DNA from: Lichenostomus cassidix
Lineage: Eukaryota; Chordata; Aves; Passeriformes; Meliphagidae
Assembly: GCA_008360975.2 (NCBI GenBank)
Contig: CM039210.1
Coordinates: 23,335,007 to 23,399,006, forward strand
DNA length: 64,000 nucleotides
Reading direction: 5' to 3'
Shown: positions 1 through 45,479 of the stretch, piece by piece
Layout: every line of letters begins with the position of its first letter
Position numbering within the stretch: the stretch's first letter is position 1
Translations under genes and position numbers: made by a program
Notes under the pieces: model-generated
What the model was told of the DNA's origin: nothing
What the model saw: only the letters and a program-made list of their open reading frames with translations
Databases searched by the model: none

Positions 1-145
1 TGGTACCTTCAAGTTACTTTTAAAATTGTAGGGATATAATGCAATGATCACTTTTAAAAGTATTTTGTTTTACTAATTATGAAAATGTCTATTGTGACTA
101 GTGACAAAGTATACTGGTAGCATAACTGGTGATACACCAGAGAAG

Positions 146-637
146 ATGAAAGTAAAAGCCTTCACTCAAAGAAGGGTAGTGGTAGTGGGTGACTCCCTTC
201 TTAGGGGAACAGAGGGCCCCATATGTCAACCGGACCCATCCCACAGGGAGATCTGCTGCCTCCCTGGGGCTCGGGTACGGGATATTGCCAAGAGACTACC
301 TGGGCTGATTCGGCCCTCTGATTACTACCCACTGCTGATACTCCAGGCTGGCAGTGATGAGATTGAGAGGAGGAGCATCAAGGCAGTTAAAAGGGATTTT
401 AGGGCACTGGGTCAAGTGGTGAATAGGGCAGGAGCTCAGGTAGTGTTCTGCTCAGTCCTCTTGGTGGCAGAGAAAAATGACAAAAGAAATAGGAGAGCCC
501 ACATTATCAACAGGTGGCTCAAGGGTTGGTGCCATCAGCAGAATTTTGGGTTTTTTGATCATGGGGAAACCTTTACAGCACCTGGTCTGCTAGAACCAGA
601 TGGGCTCCATCTCTCTGTTAAGGGAGAAGGTTTTTAG
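146..637 (+). pseudogene. CR1 ORF1 fragment, GDSL/SGNH esterase-like domain
   Basis: Encodes the C-terminal part of CR1 ORF1: VVVVGDSLLRG (block I with the catalytic-type Ser), LILQAGSDEI (block III-like, with Ser where many members have Asn) and DGLHLS (Asp-x-x-His block V). The 5' part of ORF1 is missing. A one-base shift in the T-rich stretch about 630-636 ends the frame early; the expected tail AHELAELVERAL is found in the neighbouring frame up to about 674. The role of this esterase in CR1 is not settled. Confidence 0.85.
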
Positions 638-749
638 CTCATGAACTGGCTGAACTCGTTGAAAGGGCTTTAAACTAGGTTCGAAGGGGGAAGGGGATAC
701 AGCTGGGCTCTCTGGAAACAGTCCCAAGGATGGTAAGCCTGAGTTAGGG

Positions 750-3536
750 GTGAAAACAGTAGCCCAGCTGAAGTGCATGTATACTAATGCACGCAGCATG
801 GGTAACAAACAAGAGGAGCTGGAAGCCATGGTACAACAGCAAAGCTATGATGTGATTGCCATCACGGAAACATGGTGGGATGACTCACATAGCTGGAGCA
901 CTGCACTGGATGGCTACAAGCTCTTCAGAAGAGACAGGAAAGGGAGAAGAGGTGGAGGGGTGGCCCTTTTCATGAGGAAGGTTTTTGATGCCATGGACAT
1001 TGAAACTAATGATGATGAAATTGAATGCCTATGGGTAAAGATTAAAGGGAAGGCCAACAAGGCTGATATCCTACTGTGAGTCTGTTACAGACCACCCAAC
1101 CAGGATGAAGAAGTGGACAACCTATTCTATAAGCAGCTAGAGAATGTTTCAGGGTCACCAGCCCTTGTTCTCGTAGGTGACTTTAACCTACCGGACATCT
1201 GCTGGGAACTTAATACAGCAGAAAAGAGGCAGTCCAGGAAGTTCTTGGAGTGGGTGGAGGACAATTTTCTGTTGCAGCTGGTGAGTGAGCCCACCAGGGG
1301 AGAGGCTTTACTAGATTTATTGTTGACAAATAGAGATGGGCTGGTGGGAGATGTGGTGGTTGGAGGACAACTGGGGCATAGTGACCATGGAATTATTGAG
1401 TTTTCAATAATTGGTGAAAGGAGGGTGAACATCAATAAGACTTTTACATTGGACTTCAGGAGGGCAGACTTTAACCTATTTAAGAGACTTATCCAGAGAG
1501 TTCCTTGGGAAGCAGCCCTTAAAAACAAAGGAGTACAGGAAGGGTGGGCATACTTCAAAAGAGAGATCTTGAGGGCACAGGAACAGACTGTTCCAGTGCG
1601 ACGAAAGATGAGTGGGCGAGGTAAATGTCCATCCTGGATGGACAACGAAGTTTTGAAGGAACTTAGGAACAAAAAGAGGATATATCATCTTTGGAAGGAG
1701 GGTCAGGTCTCTCAGGAAGTATTTAAGGAGGCTGCTAGGGCATGTAGGAAAAAAATTAGGGAGGCCAAAGCTCAGTTTGAACTCAATTTGGCAACCCTTG
1801 TAAAGGACAATAGAAAATACTTTTACAAATATATTAATGAAAAAAGGAAGGACAAGACCGACCTTTGTTGTCTATTGGATGCGGAAGGGAATTTAGTAAC
1901 TGCAGATGAGAAGAAAGCGGAAGTGCTTAATGACTTCTTTGCCTCGGTCTTTACTGAAAAGACACATGGTGCTCAGGACAACTGTCTTCCTGGGTTGGTA
2001 GATAGTGTCAGGGAGCAGAACAGTCCCCCTGTTATCCAAGAGGAGGCAGTCAGGGAACTGCTGAGCTGCCTGGATATCCATAAATCTATGGGACCGGATG
2101 GGATCCATCCCAGGGTGATGAGAGAGCTGGCAGATGAGCTTGCAAAGCCACTCTCCATCATCTACCAGCAGTCCTGGCTCACTGGCGAGGTTCCAGATGA
2201 CTGGAAGCTGGCCAATGTGATGCCCATTCATAAAAAGGGTAATAAGGAGGATCCTGGTAACTACAGGCCGGTTAGCCTGACCTCGGTACCAGGGAAGGTT
2301 ATGGAACAGTTTATATTGAGTGCTATTACACAGCACCTACAGGATGGACAGGGGATCAGACCCAGTCAGCATGGGTTTAGAAGGGGTAGGTCATGTTTGA
2401 CCAACCTGGTCTCCTTTTATGACCAGGTAACCCGCCTGGTGGATGCAGGAAAGGCTGTAGATGTTGTCTATTTAGACCTCAGCAAAGCCTTTGACACTGT
2501 CTCCCACAGCATACTCCTGGAAAAGCTGGCAGCCCACGGCTTGGACAGGGGCACTCTTTGCTGGGTTAAGAACTGGCTGGAAGGCCGGGCCCAGAGGGTG
2601 GTGGTGAATGGTGCTGCATCCAGCTGGCGGCCAGTCACCAGTGGTGTCCCTCAGGGGTCTGTACTGGGACCAGCTCTGTTTAATATTTTTATTGATGACA
2701 TGGATGAGGGTATTGAGTCTTTCATTAGTAAATTTGCAGATGACACTAAGCTGGGAGCGTGTGTCGATCTGTTGGAGGGTAGGAGGGCTCTGCAGAGAGA
2801 CCTGGAATGGTTGGATACATGGGCTGAGTCCAATAGGATGAAGTTTAACCAGTCCAAGTGCCGAGTCCTGCATTTTGGCCGCAACAACCCCCTGCAACAC
2901 TATAGGCTGGGAACAGAGTGGCTGGAGAGTGCCCAGGCAGAAAGAGACTTGGGGGTACTGGTCGACAGCCGACTCAACATGAGTCAGCAGTGTGCCCAGG
3001 TGGCCAAAAAGGCCAATGGCATCCTGGCCTGTATCAGGAATAGTGTGGCCAGCAGGAGCAGGGAAGTCATCCTTCCCCTATACTCGACACTGGTGAGGCC
3101 GCACCTTGAGTACTGTGTCCAGTTCTGGGCCCCTCAGTTCAGGAAGGACGTGGAGACACTTGAGCGTGTCCAGAGGAGGGCAACAAGGCTGGTGAAGGCC
3201 TTGGAACACAAGCCCTATGAGGAACGGCTGAGGGAGCTGGGGTTGTTTAGCCTGGAGAAAAGGAGACTCAGAGGTGACCTTATCACTCTCTACAACTTCC
3301 TGAAAGGTGGTTGTAGTGAGGGGGGGGTTGGTCTCTTTTTCTGGGCAACAACTGACAGAACAAGAGGACACAGTCTTAAGTTGCGCCAAGGAAAATATAG
3401 GTTAGATATTAGGAGAAACTTTTTTACAGAAAGAGTGATAAAATATTGGAATGGTCTGCCTGGGGAGGTGGTGGAGTCACCATCCCTGGACGTGTTTAAA
3501 AAGAGACTGGATGTGGCGCTTGGTGCCATGGTTTAG
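750..3536 (+). pseudogene. CR1 ORF2 (AP endonuclease + reverse transcriptase), one in-frame stop
   Basis: A single reading frame of about 928 codons, interrupted only by TGA at 1077-1079 (after ADILL, before VCYRPP). Endonuclease motifs: TNARSMGN, ITETWW, GDFNLPD and SDH (GHSDHG). Reverse-transcriptase motifs: [28 protein letters not shown] with the first catalytic Asp, [10 protein letters not shown], and the FADD box at 2733-2744. All key catalytic residues are present. No ATG is visible at the expected beginning, so the start is left at the first codon of clear homology (GTG). It reverse-transcribes CR1 RNA at nicked target DNA in functional members. Confidence 0.92.
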
Positions 3537-3625
3537 TTTAGTTGAGGTGTTAGGACAGAGGTTGGACTCGATGATCTTGAAGGTCTCTTCCAACCTGGTA
3601 ATTCTGTGATTCTGTGATTCTGTAA

Positions 3626-6600
3626 TAGCACTCATTTCACAGGAGCTGGCTGAATGGAATATAGTTTACTCTAGCAAGATATAGTTAGGTAACTACAAGA
3701 ATAGAAGTTATATATATAGTCTCATGAAACATGCCAGCAAGTAGGGATGCTGCAGAGAGACAGTCCAGAAACCACCTATTTATACACAAATGCAAAATAA
3801 ATAGTAGGATACTTTAAATAGTAGGATACTTTAGAGAGAACTAAAAAGCCATGAATGAACATGGTGCTATAACTTTGCAAAACTTAAATCTGAAGTACTC
3901 CATTCAGATTTGGGCATTTTTTATAGGATAGTCCCATTGCTCTGCACAGGGCTAAAAGGGAAAGGATTTCAAAATAAGAACAAAGCTGAGAAGAACATTG
4001 GTATCTTCTCAAACAGATATTTAAACTTATGGACTATATGTTAACGTGGAAAGAAGAATAACTGCACCAACAAGGTATTTACAGAGGCATTTCATTTAAA
4101 ACAAAACAAAAATCAAACCGACACCTATACAAGAGGGGTGCCAGGTAAGATAACTGATGAAACAAGTAAAACTTGGATATAGAAAGACAAGGAGCACATT
4201 TAGAGAAAATGCACAGCAGAAAAATAAGAAGCAAAATAAGGTTGAGAAATTTAAAATGTGTCTGTTCTGTCTAGTAGCCTAATCAGTCCATTTTTTACAG
4301 TCTTTTAAAACTACTATGTAAATAGATTATACTATGCAAACTTTTATCACAATAAATCACTACATAATTTGAAACTCCAATTACTTCTAGCTCCGAAAAA
4401 CTTCAATTTCAAAAATAATTTTGCTAAAAAGAATTACAGTTTAAGTGTACAGAAAAGAAACATTCTCAGTGCTAGAAATGTCAATCTAAAATGTGCTACT
4501 ACTAGGTATCATATGAATATTCTTGAAACTTATAAAGACTAAGTCAGAAGTTGTAAGACACTTAATTGTACTGAGAATACATTGACTGAAAAAAAATGTA
4601 TCAAGGAAACTCTTGTAATACTTAATCTGTGAATTTTTGCATCTGTTTTACATTTCAGGATTAACCCCTTAAATAGTCTAACTAAATTCAGATGCCTAAC
4701 CTATCACCCTGTTAAAAAAAAGTTGAATTAATTTACAAAACACAAGCACAAATTCTTACCCTATATAACTTAATTTATTACTACCCTAAATATAAGGGGT
4801 TAATCGGTCAATTAGACATGCTGTGTCCACACTACTTCTTCATTAAAAGTTACCAGGCATATCAATTTTACTAAGTTTTATTACGCAAAATACATTTTAC
4901 CCAGTCAACTATTTGAAAACTAGTGTGAGCACTGCTTAATTCTAGGATAGAGACAAAGACAAAAAGGAAAAAACCCCGAAGTAACAGTAGGTGCTAGGAC
5001 TATGCATCCAAACCCCTCCTTTGTAAAGCATGGCAGGTGTGACACTGAGCTTTAGAAAACCTTGGTCAAAAATCCTTCCAATGTCTTGGCAGCAAACCCT
5101 GACAGGAATCAAGACCCTTTGCTAGAAAGCTTTGGACCGGGGCTGTTAGCTAAGGATAAAAAAAAAAAATACACATGTGCACACATATATGCTTTTATAA
5201 ATATGTATACTTTGCTGCAGGAAAGACTCCACAGCTGGGTTAGAGCCCTTTGAATATATCAGATTTGGTAAACTGTCAAATGCACAATACTGTAAGGAAC
5301 AGTAGCTATGTGGTTAACAATTTTGTTTCACACTGGTTTTGGTTTGGTTTTTTTTTAGCCCTTTATCATGTAATGGGATTATTACACATCAAACATGTTT
5401 CTATTCCACATGCGAGTCTCAGTCCCATCTTTATTCAAACTGCAGGCTAAAAGTAAAAAAAAGAAAAGAAAACTTTAAACCATTGTAAGACACAGAGCAT
5501 GAGGAGCTGCAGTAAGAAAAACCACAAACACATACTGTTACTCTGCTGCAAATAAGCAGAAGTCTTCATAATAAGGCCTTCTTTGCTGCAATAATTTGCA
5601 ATTCAGTCTTCTATTTGCTTTAGCTTCAAAAGTGAACTTTTTATACTGCTCAGTGTCTTGAAAAGAAATCTAACTCGATTTTGCTTGCCTAGAGGCAGTA
5701 CTCCAGCAGTGAATAAACTCATTTTAACTCGAGTGTGGGTCAGACAAAAGTACAGATTTGTTTCCTTTAGGTGGCATAAATAAAGTGATTGATCATAATA
5801 ATTTGAAATCTGTTTTCTTTTTAGTCTACATCATAGAATTTTAGGCCAGAAAATGGAAATTTAGTATTGTGGCAGGATCAGTATTGCACTTTTTCACAGT
5901 ATGTTAACAAACAAACATGGTGTTTAAGGTTAATTTCATTTAATGCTTAATGTAATTTAATAATCAAATATGTTAAAGCATTCTTTATGAGCTTAAATAA
6001 TACATGAAGTCTGATTCAGCACAGACAAATTAAAAGTCATGTTACACTTGAGATTTTCAAAAAACAAGTAAATTGGTTGGGTGTGACAGTATATGTACAA
6101 AGACTTTATAACTAGGAATAATATGTACAGCTCAAAAATCACATACAAAGAACTCTTTAAGACTCTTCAGAAGTCATCCAAACTAGAGAATGTATCTTGA
6201 CATTTTTTTTCTGATTATGTAGGATGACTTTGTTAACACAGCTTGCTTACAATGCATTAGTCATAGCTACAGAACATTTACTAATGCAATATAAAAATCT
6301 CAAGCAATTTAGAGGACATGTAATGATGAGATGAAATAAAAAAAGTCTCTGTGGCTTATATAAATATATATATACACAAGTACAAGTATACATACATACA
6401 ATCTTTTTCAACCTGCATAGGAGAAGTGTTAAGACAGCCTCAGATTTGCTATACAAAGGCTCAAACACCAGAACCCTGCTTGCCATGATCTCTTTCAACT
6501 ATGAAAAGACAGGATTAAAAGGAAACAAAAGTTAATTTTATCTGACCCGTAAACAAAAGGAACAGACGTACTGTAGACAATAATCATGCTTGTTGGCTTA

Positions 6601-7318
6601 AAAGCTTTTAAAGCTTGGAAAGCATTACGAAACAGACCATAAGGCAACGTTGCTGGCACCAGAGAAACTGTGAACTTCAGAAATGTAATTTTATTGACTA
6701 ACTCCACTTTCTGCTACAGCTGAAATGACAAAGCCATTTCTTATTTTCCTAGTCTGAGTTTGCCAGTTGGATAGAAGACTGGTTGTAATATCAGGAGCCT
6801 AAATATATTCAAAAATCACTCCAGACCAAAAAGCAACCTCAGAGCACTGGAAAAAAATTACATCTTCTTTTAAAATTATAAGCACTGTTACCATCAAAAA
6901 TATTATAAAAGTACATTTTAAGTGGTGCTGCTATTTGGAATATGTAAATGATGGTAATACTGATCCAGCTAAAACTTGAAAATGTGATCTTTCTTTTAGG
7001 GCAGGACTGCATTAGAAAACAAGTTTATAGCCACTTGCTATAAATTACTTAGTTTTCCATATAATTTTATAAGGGAGGGGGAAAAAATCAAGTTTGCACC
7101 TTTTCCAGAAAGCTGAGGTTGGACTTGAGGTTAGAAATTTTTAAAATTAAATGCATTATATAAACATTTTTTATAACTAATTGTTCTCTACCGAGACAGC
7201 TTGTTGAAAAACAAGATTTTGATCAAGTACATTAGTTATGCCAGCATGTTGCCTTCTAGGACCTCAATGCCATCTTAAGCAGAATAGATAGAAGTCACAT
7301 CTTTAGCAATTTCCCAAC
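3626..7318 (-). other. ZFR intron 15 remainder, no recognised feature
   Basis: AT-rich sequence with no exon, LTR or CR1 that I can recognise; small simple repeats only (for example TATATA near 6365). I searched the minus strand for the remaining ZFR exons (expected continuation DPPDVLDRQKCL) and did not see them. Confidence 0.6.
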
Positions 7319-41548
<34,230 letters not shown>

Positions 41549-41710
41549 GAGTGCAAGCTAGCGGGGACAACGGCGGTTGAACTCTCAACTCTCACCCCCC
41601 TCCTCACCGCCGCGTTCGCTCACTCCCTTCCCCCCTCCCCACACACCAACGGCGACAACGGCAAAGCGCAACCGGACCAAGGCCGTGCGCACGCGCGAGA
41701 TGGGTAAAGG

Positions 41711-41730
41711 GCTGCTAGAAGTTGTAGTTC
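41711..41730 (-). promoter_or_regulatory. ZNF143/STAF-type motif, proximal
   Basis: Minus-strand GAACTACAACTTCTAGCAGC resembles the ZNF143 SBS consensus (ACTACAATTCCC core) but is degenerate in its 3' half. It lies about 165 bases upstream of the ZFR start codon. Confidence 0.5.
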
Positions 41731-41830
41731 AGCCAATAGCTATGCCCCCGCCCGCAGAAGAGTACCCTCGGTGTCGCGTAGGCCGCCAACACACTTGAGG
41801 CGCAAATCCTCATGCGCGTGATGTTGCAAA

Positions 41831-41853
41831 GGCTCTTGGGAGTTGTAGTTCCC
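41831..41853 (-). promoter_or_regulatory. ZNF143/STAF-type motif, distal
   Basis: The minus strand reads GGGAACTACAACTCCCAAG, a close match to the ZNF143 binding consensus common at vertebrate housekeeping promoters. It lies about 120 bases further from ZFR than the proximal copy, in the same orientation. Confidence 0.65.
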
Positions 41854-41935
41854 CTCCCTTGGACCCAAGCGCGAGGAAGAGCTGTTCTTAGAGTAACGGT
41901 GCACGTACCACCCCTCCTGCCTGTCCCTTCCCTCC

Positions 41936-41950
41936 CTCCCTCCCTCCTTC
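41936..41950. repeat. (TCCC)n simple repeat
   Basis: Short CCCT/TCCC tandem run between the ZFR promoter and the first LTR. Confidence 0.7.
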
Positions 41951-42016
41951 CATCATCCCGTGTCACACCTACAGTCACACCGCACCTGTACCCGTGGACT
42001 CATATTGCAAAGATAG

Positions 42017-42484
42017 TGAAAGGAACGAGAGGGAGATGTCTTTACAAACAGTGAGGCTTGTTGGTAGATAACGCCAGATACTGATAGGTGAAAGAAGCAA
42101 TGGGAGGAACCATAAATTCCATAGGAATTCCATTAATTAACACAGACTGTTACTCACCCAAGGCTGTGCTAAATCCCTGGACTTAAAGAAAAAGGACAGA
42201 GACACAAAGAAAAAAAAAAGGGGGGGGGGAATGTACATTAGAAGGGGGTCTGTATTAGGCAGTTCAGGAAGTCTGTATCTCTTGAGTACCTCAGCCAATG
42301 GAGAGAGAGACAGGGAAATGCGGCTGAGAAATTAAAATAAAAAGAGGCTGCGTACTCTAACAATTTGAGACACCCCACGGGAAATGCCCCATGGGCTCTC
42401 CTTTTATTTGAATAAAGTTACAGGACTCCTCTGTCTCCTTTTTAGACATAAATCTCTGGTGTTTCTGGATTAATTTTCCTGACA
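42017..42484 (+). mobile_element. Solo LTR, 468 bp, 4-bp TSD ATAG
   Basis: TGAAAGGAACGAG...TTTTCCTGACA, flanked by ATAG at 42013-42016 and 42485-42488. Contains AATAAAAAG (TATA-like, about 42335) and AATAAA (near 42411) about 70 bases before the end. It lies between the divergent ZFR and SUB1 promoters, 0.47 kb upstream of ZFR exon 1. Near-identical in organisation to the next LTR. Confidence 0.82.
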
Positions 42485-42627
42485 ATAGGGTCAGTTTCTC
42501 ATTCTTGCCTGCAAACCCACAACACACTACAGCAGGTAGCTCAAGTAATAGACATCTAGGTGAACCACATCATTATTCCCCTTGCCACATACTCGTGTTT
42601 GTCCCCACACACTGCATGAGTCAATAT

Positions 42628-43096
42628 TGAAAGGAATGAGAGGGAGATGTCTTTACAAACAAACTGTGGGGCCTGCTGGTAGATAAGGACAGATACTGAT
42701 AGGTGAAAGAAGCAATGGGAGGAACCATAAATTCCATAGGAATTCCACTAATTGACACAGACTGTTACTCGCCCAGGGCCATGCTAAATTCCTGGACTTA
42801 GATAAAAAGAACAGAGACACAAAGAAAACAAAGGGGGGGGTGCACATTAGAAGGGGGGCCTGTATTAGGCGATTTGGGAAGTCTGTACTTCTCAAGTACT
42901 TCAGCCAATGGGGAAAGAGTGAGGGAAATGCGGCCGGGAAATTAGGAATAAAAAGGAGGCTGTGTACTCTAACAATTTGAGACACCCCACGGGAAATGCC
43001 CCATGGGCTCTCCTTTTATTTGAATAAAGTTACAGGACTCCTGTGTCTCCTTTTTAGACATAAACCTCTGGTGTTTGTGGATTAATTTTCCTGACA
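42628..43096 (+). mobile_element. Solo LTR, 469 bp, second copy of the 42017 family
   Basis: TGAAAGGAATGAG...TTTTCCTGACA, aligned end to end with 42017-42484, same orientation, 143 bases away. The flanks ATAT and CTAT differ by one base. The spacer between the two LTRs has no retroviral sequence I recognise. Confidence 0.78.
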
Positions 43097-43203
43097 CTAT
43101 GTTCCAGTGGGAGAGCCGGTGGAGAGAGGGGGCCCCTGCTTCCAAGCTGGAGCAGCCTGTCCTTTGAGGACTGCACCCCGTGGCCGAGTGACCCACGCCG
43201 CAG

Positions 43204-43787
43204 TGTTGGAAACAATATAACTTTTAAATTTTTATTTTGTCTCTCTAGTTAGGCTTGATTTGACTTTGCCTTGGGGAAAGGAATTTTCTTCAGTTTTTTA
43301 GGAGATATAATATCACCCTAAGGAGATGGGATTAACATAACCGACAGACTGGGAGCAACCTGGAAGATACCCAGAAAGATAAAAGGCCATCATCAGAACA
43401 TCAGCAAGACCTCAGTGGCTATCTACAAACATCTACCCCCAGACGCCACCTCCAGCAGGGCTGAAGACATCTGGTCCAGAAAGGACTGATAAGAAAATTG
43501 AAGAATGAAAATCTAATTAACATCAGAGGCGAGGAGATTCAGAGCCAATGGGAAACTGAATACTGGGGGTTGCTCAACTCTGGACCAATGAACTTTGAAA
43601 CAGTGCATCTCTATGGGTTTTTCACTGTATAAAGTTTGGGGGGAAATCCTCTAAAAGCATGTGTTCATGTGTTCTTGGAATATTTTCCTGGGCACATCCT
43701 GGCCAGAAAAGAAAGTAATGCCTGATTCTCTATCACTTCAAATATAGTGTTAGAGGGTTTTTATTTTCCTCCCGATTATCAGTGACA
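43204..43787 (+). mobile_element. Solo LTR A, 584 bp, TSD GCAG
   Basis: TGTTGGAAACAATATAAC...ATCAGTGACA, flanked by GCAG (43200-43203 and 43788-43791). TATAAA near 43628. Inserted into the older LTR at 43097-45297. Same family as LTR B and 36389-37014. Confidence 0.85.
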
Positions 43788-43980
43788 GCAGCAGTTTTGG
43801 GAGGACTGTCTGTCCGTGGGAGGAGTTCATATTGCAGCAGTTTTGGGCGGGCTGCTGCTCGTGAGGGTGGAACCATGCTGGAGAAGTTCACAGAGAACTG
43901 TCTCCCATGGGAAGGGACCCCACGGTGCAGCAGGGGAAGGACTCCTATCCCTGAGCAGTGGAAGATCTCGGTGATGAACT

Positions 43981-44985
43981 TGTTGGAAAATATATCAGGT
44001 TAAAAATTTTGTATAACTTTAGTCAAAAGTTTTGTTTGTCTTTACCCTGGGAAAAGGAATTTTAGGGCATTGTTCTACCAGATGAGGTCTGGTGAACTCA
44101 GCATATTAACAGGTCGGGAGTGACCCCGAAGATAACCAGAAAGATAAAGACTATTAACAGAACATCCGCCAGGACCTTGAAGTTATCAACAGGACATGAT
44201 AACTATCACAAACAGCTGCCCCAGACCACCTCTAGCAGGGCTGAAGACATCTTGGCCTGGAAAAAAGACTGATAAGAAAAACTGAAGAATGAAGAATCTA
44301 ATTAGCATCAGAGGCGAGGAGATTCAGATCCAATGAGAAACTGAATACTGGGGGTTTGCTCAACTTTAGACCAATGAACACTGACCCAATGCTTTCCTAT
44401 GTATTTTTACTGTATAAAATATCTGAAAAATCGAGTAAAAGCTATGTATCATGGAATGATTCTCTCTGCACACCCGGGCTATGTGTGGATGAGATGATTT
44501 CTCTGGTACATCCTGGCCAGAACAACATCCTGGCCAGATAATAAAGTAATGCCTTTGTTGGAAAATGCAGTTTTCCAGCAAAACTCATGCTAACTGAGCA
44601 GGCCTGAGCAAGGCTTCAGCATTCTCAGGCCTCAGTAAAATTCCAACAAGCTACAGTGGCTTGTTTACCTGAGAATGTTCTGTGGGAAGAATGTCATGAG
44701 AAAGATTAGGGAGTCAGAAGTGTTATGAGAAAAGAATAAGGGAGTTAACAGGAGGATCCCTGAATGTGTGAGAACAGACTGCAGGTGTGTGTGTAACTAT
44801 AATTGGTAAGATCTGTAACAGTATATAAGTCTCTCGTTTGGTGAAATAAAATGGAGCTTACTTTATATCTCATATTGAGACTGCCGTGAGTTTCCCTCTC
44901 GCTGTTATGTCATGCCTTGACTCTCTAACATTAAAATGTTGTTGGAGGGTTTTTGTATTTTTTTTCCCCCGCAGATTCGGTGACA
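43981..44985 (+). mobile_element. Solo LTR B, TSD AACT, itself interrupted
   Basis: TGTTGGAAAATATATC...TTCGGTGACA, flanked by AACT (43977-43980 and 44986-44989). TATAAA near 44410. It contains a foreign 357-bp LTR at 44556-44912; without that and its duplication the element would be about 640 bp, like its relatives. Confidence 0.87.
44556..44912 (+). mobile_element. Solo LTR nested in LTR B, 357 bp, TSD TGCCTT
   Basis: TGTTGGAAAATGCAG...CTGTTATGTCA, flanked by perfect TGCCTT (44550-44555 and 44913-44918). AATAAA near 44847, with TATATAAG about 25 bases before it. The 6-bp duplication indicates a different integrase class (alpha/betaretrovirus-like) from the host LTR with 4 bp. It is the youngest layer of the nest. 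Confidence 0.85.
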
Positions 44986-45479
44986 AACTGACCAAACCCC
45001 CCTGCCCTGTCTCCCTGTGCTGTCAGTGGGAAGGAGGGAGGGGTTGAGGGGAAGAACGGTGTTTTAAGGACGTATTTTACTTCTCATTATCCTCTTCTGA
45101 TTCTGTTAGTAATAAATTCACTTTGTAACTCTAAGTTGAACCTGTTTTGCCCTTGGAGTGTTTTCTCCCCGTCCTTATCTCAACTCATGACCCCTTCGTT
45201 TAATTTTTTTTCTCTCCTCTGCCCAGCTGTGGCAGGGGAGAAAGAGTGAGCAGCTGCCGTGGGTGCCTGGCGTTTGGCCAGTGTCCAAACCATGACAGCA
45301 CCAAATAACATGCAATGTCATCATTACGATATCTTAATATTATTAAATCTCATCATAAACACAAAAAAAATACAGGCTCCAATATGTAACATGAGAAGAC
45401 AGAACGTGAAACCACTCAAGCTCCAACAGCATGCTTGGCCTATTGCAGTTTGTAAAGGCTGCTAAAAGTCTTCTCCTTT

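Larger units (their letters stand above)
115..3625 (+). mobile_element. CR1 LINE, 5'-truncated in ORF1, nearly intact ORF2
   Basis: Non-LTR retrotransposon of the avian CR1 clade lying antisense to ZFR in intron 15. It starts inside ORF1 (esterase domain), continues through a full ORF2 and a short 3' UTR, and ends in the CR1-type tandem ATTCTGTG repeat near 3600-3625. Very few lesions are visible: a frameshift near the end of ORF1 and one in-frame stop in ORF2, so it is young compared with the other CR1 copies here. Confidence 0.95.
43097..45297 (+). mobile_element. Old LTR (family of 8683-10048) broken by two younger LTR insertions
   Basis: Pieces at 43097-43203, 43788-43980 and 44986-45297 match the reverse complement of the 8683 and 13388 elements in order (gggctgctgctcgtgag, ggaccccac, ctgttagtaataaattcac, ending CCATGACA). 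Two LTRs of another family split it, at 43204-43787 and 43981-44985. The plus-strand AATAAA near 45110 confirms plus orientation, opposite to the ZFR-intron copies. Its 5' part is missing or unrecognised left of 43097. Confidence 0.75.

Noticed and set aside
5062..5450. Two small open frames in ZFR intron 15
   Set aside because: No homology recognised, no splice context, AT-rich surroundings; chance frames.
42017..43096. One short provirus with 5' and 3' LTRs
   Set aside because: The left LTR has its own 4-bp duplication and the 143-base spacer has no retroviral sequence, so two solo LTRs fit better.
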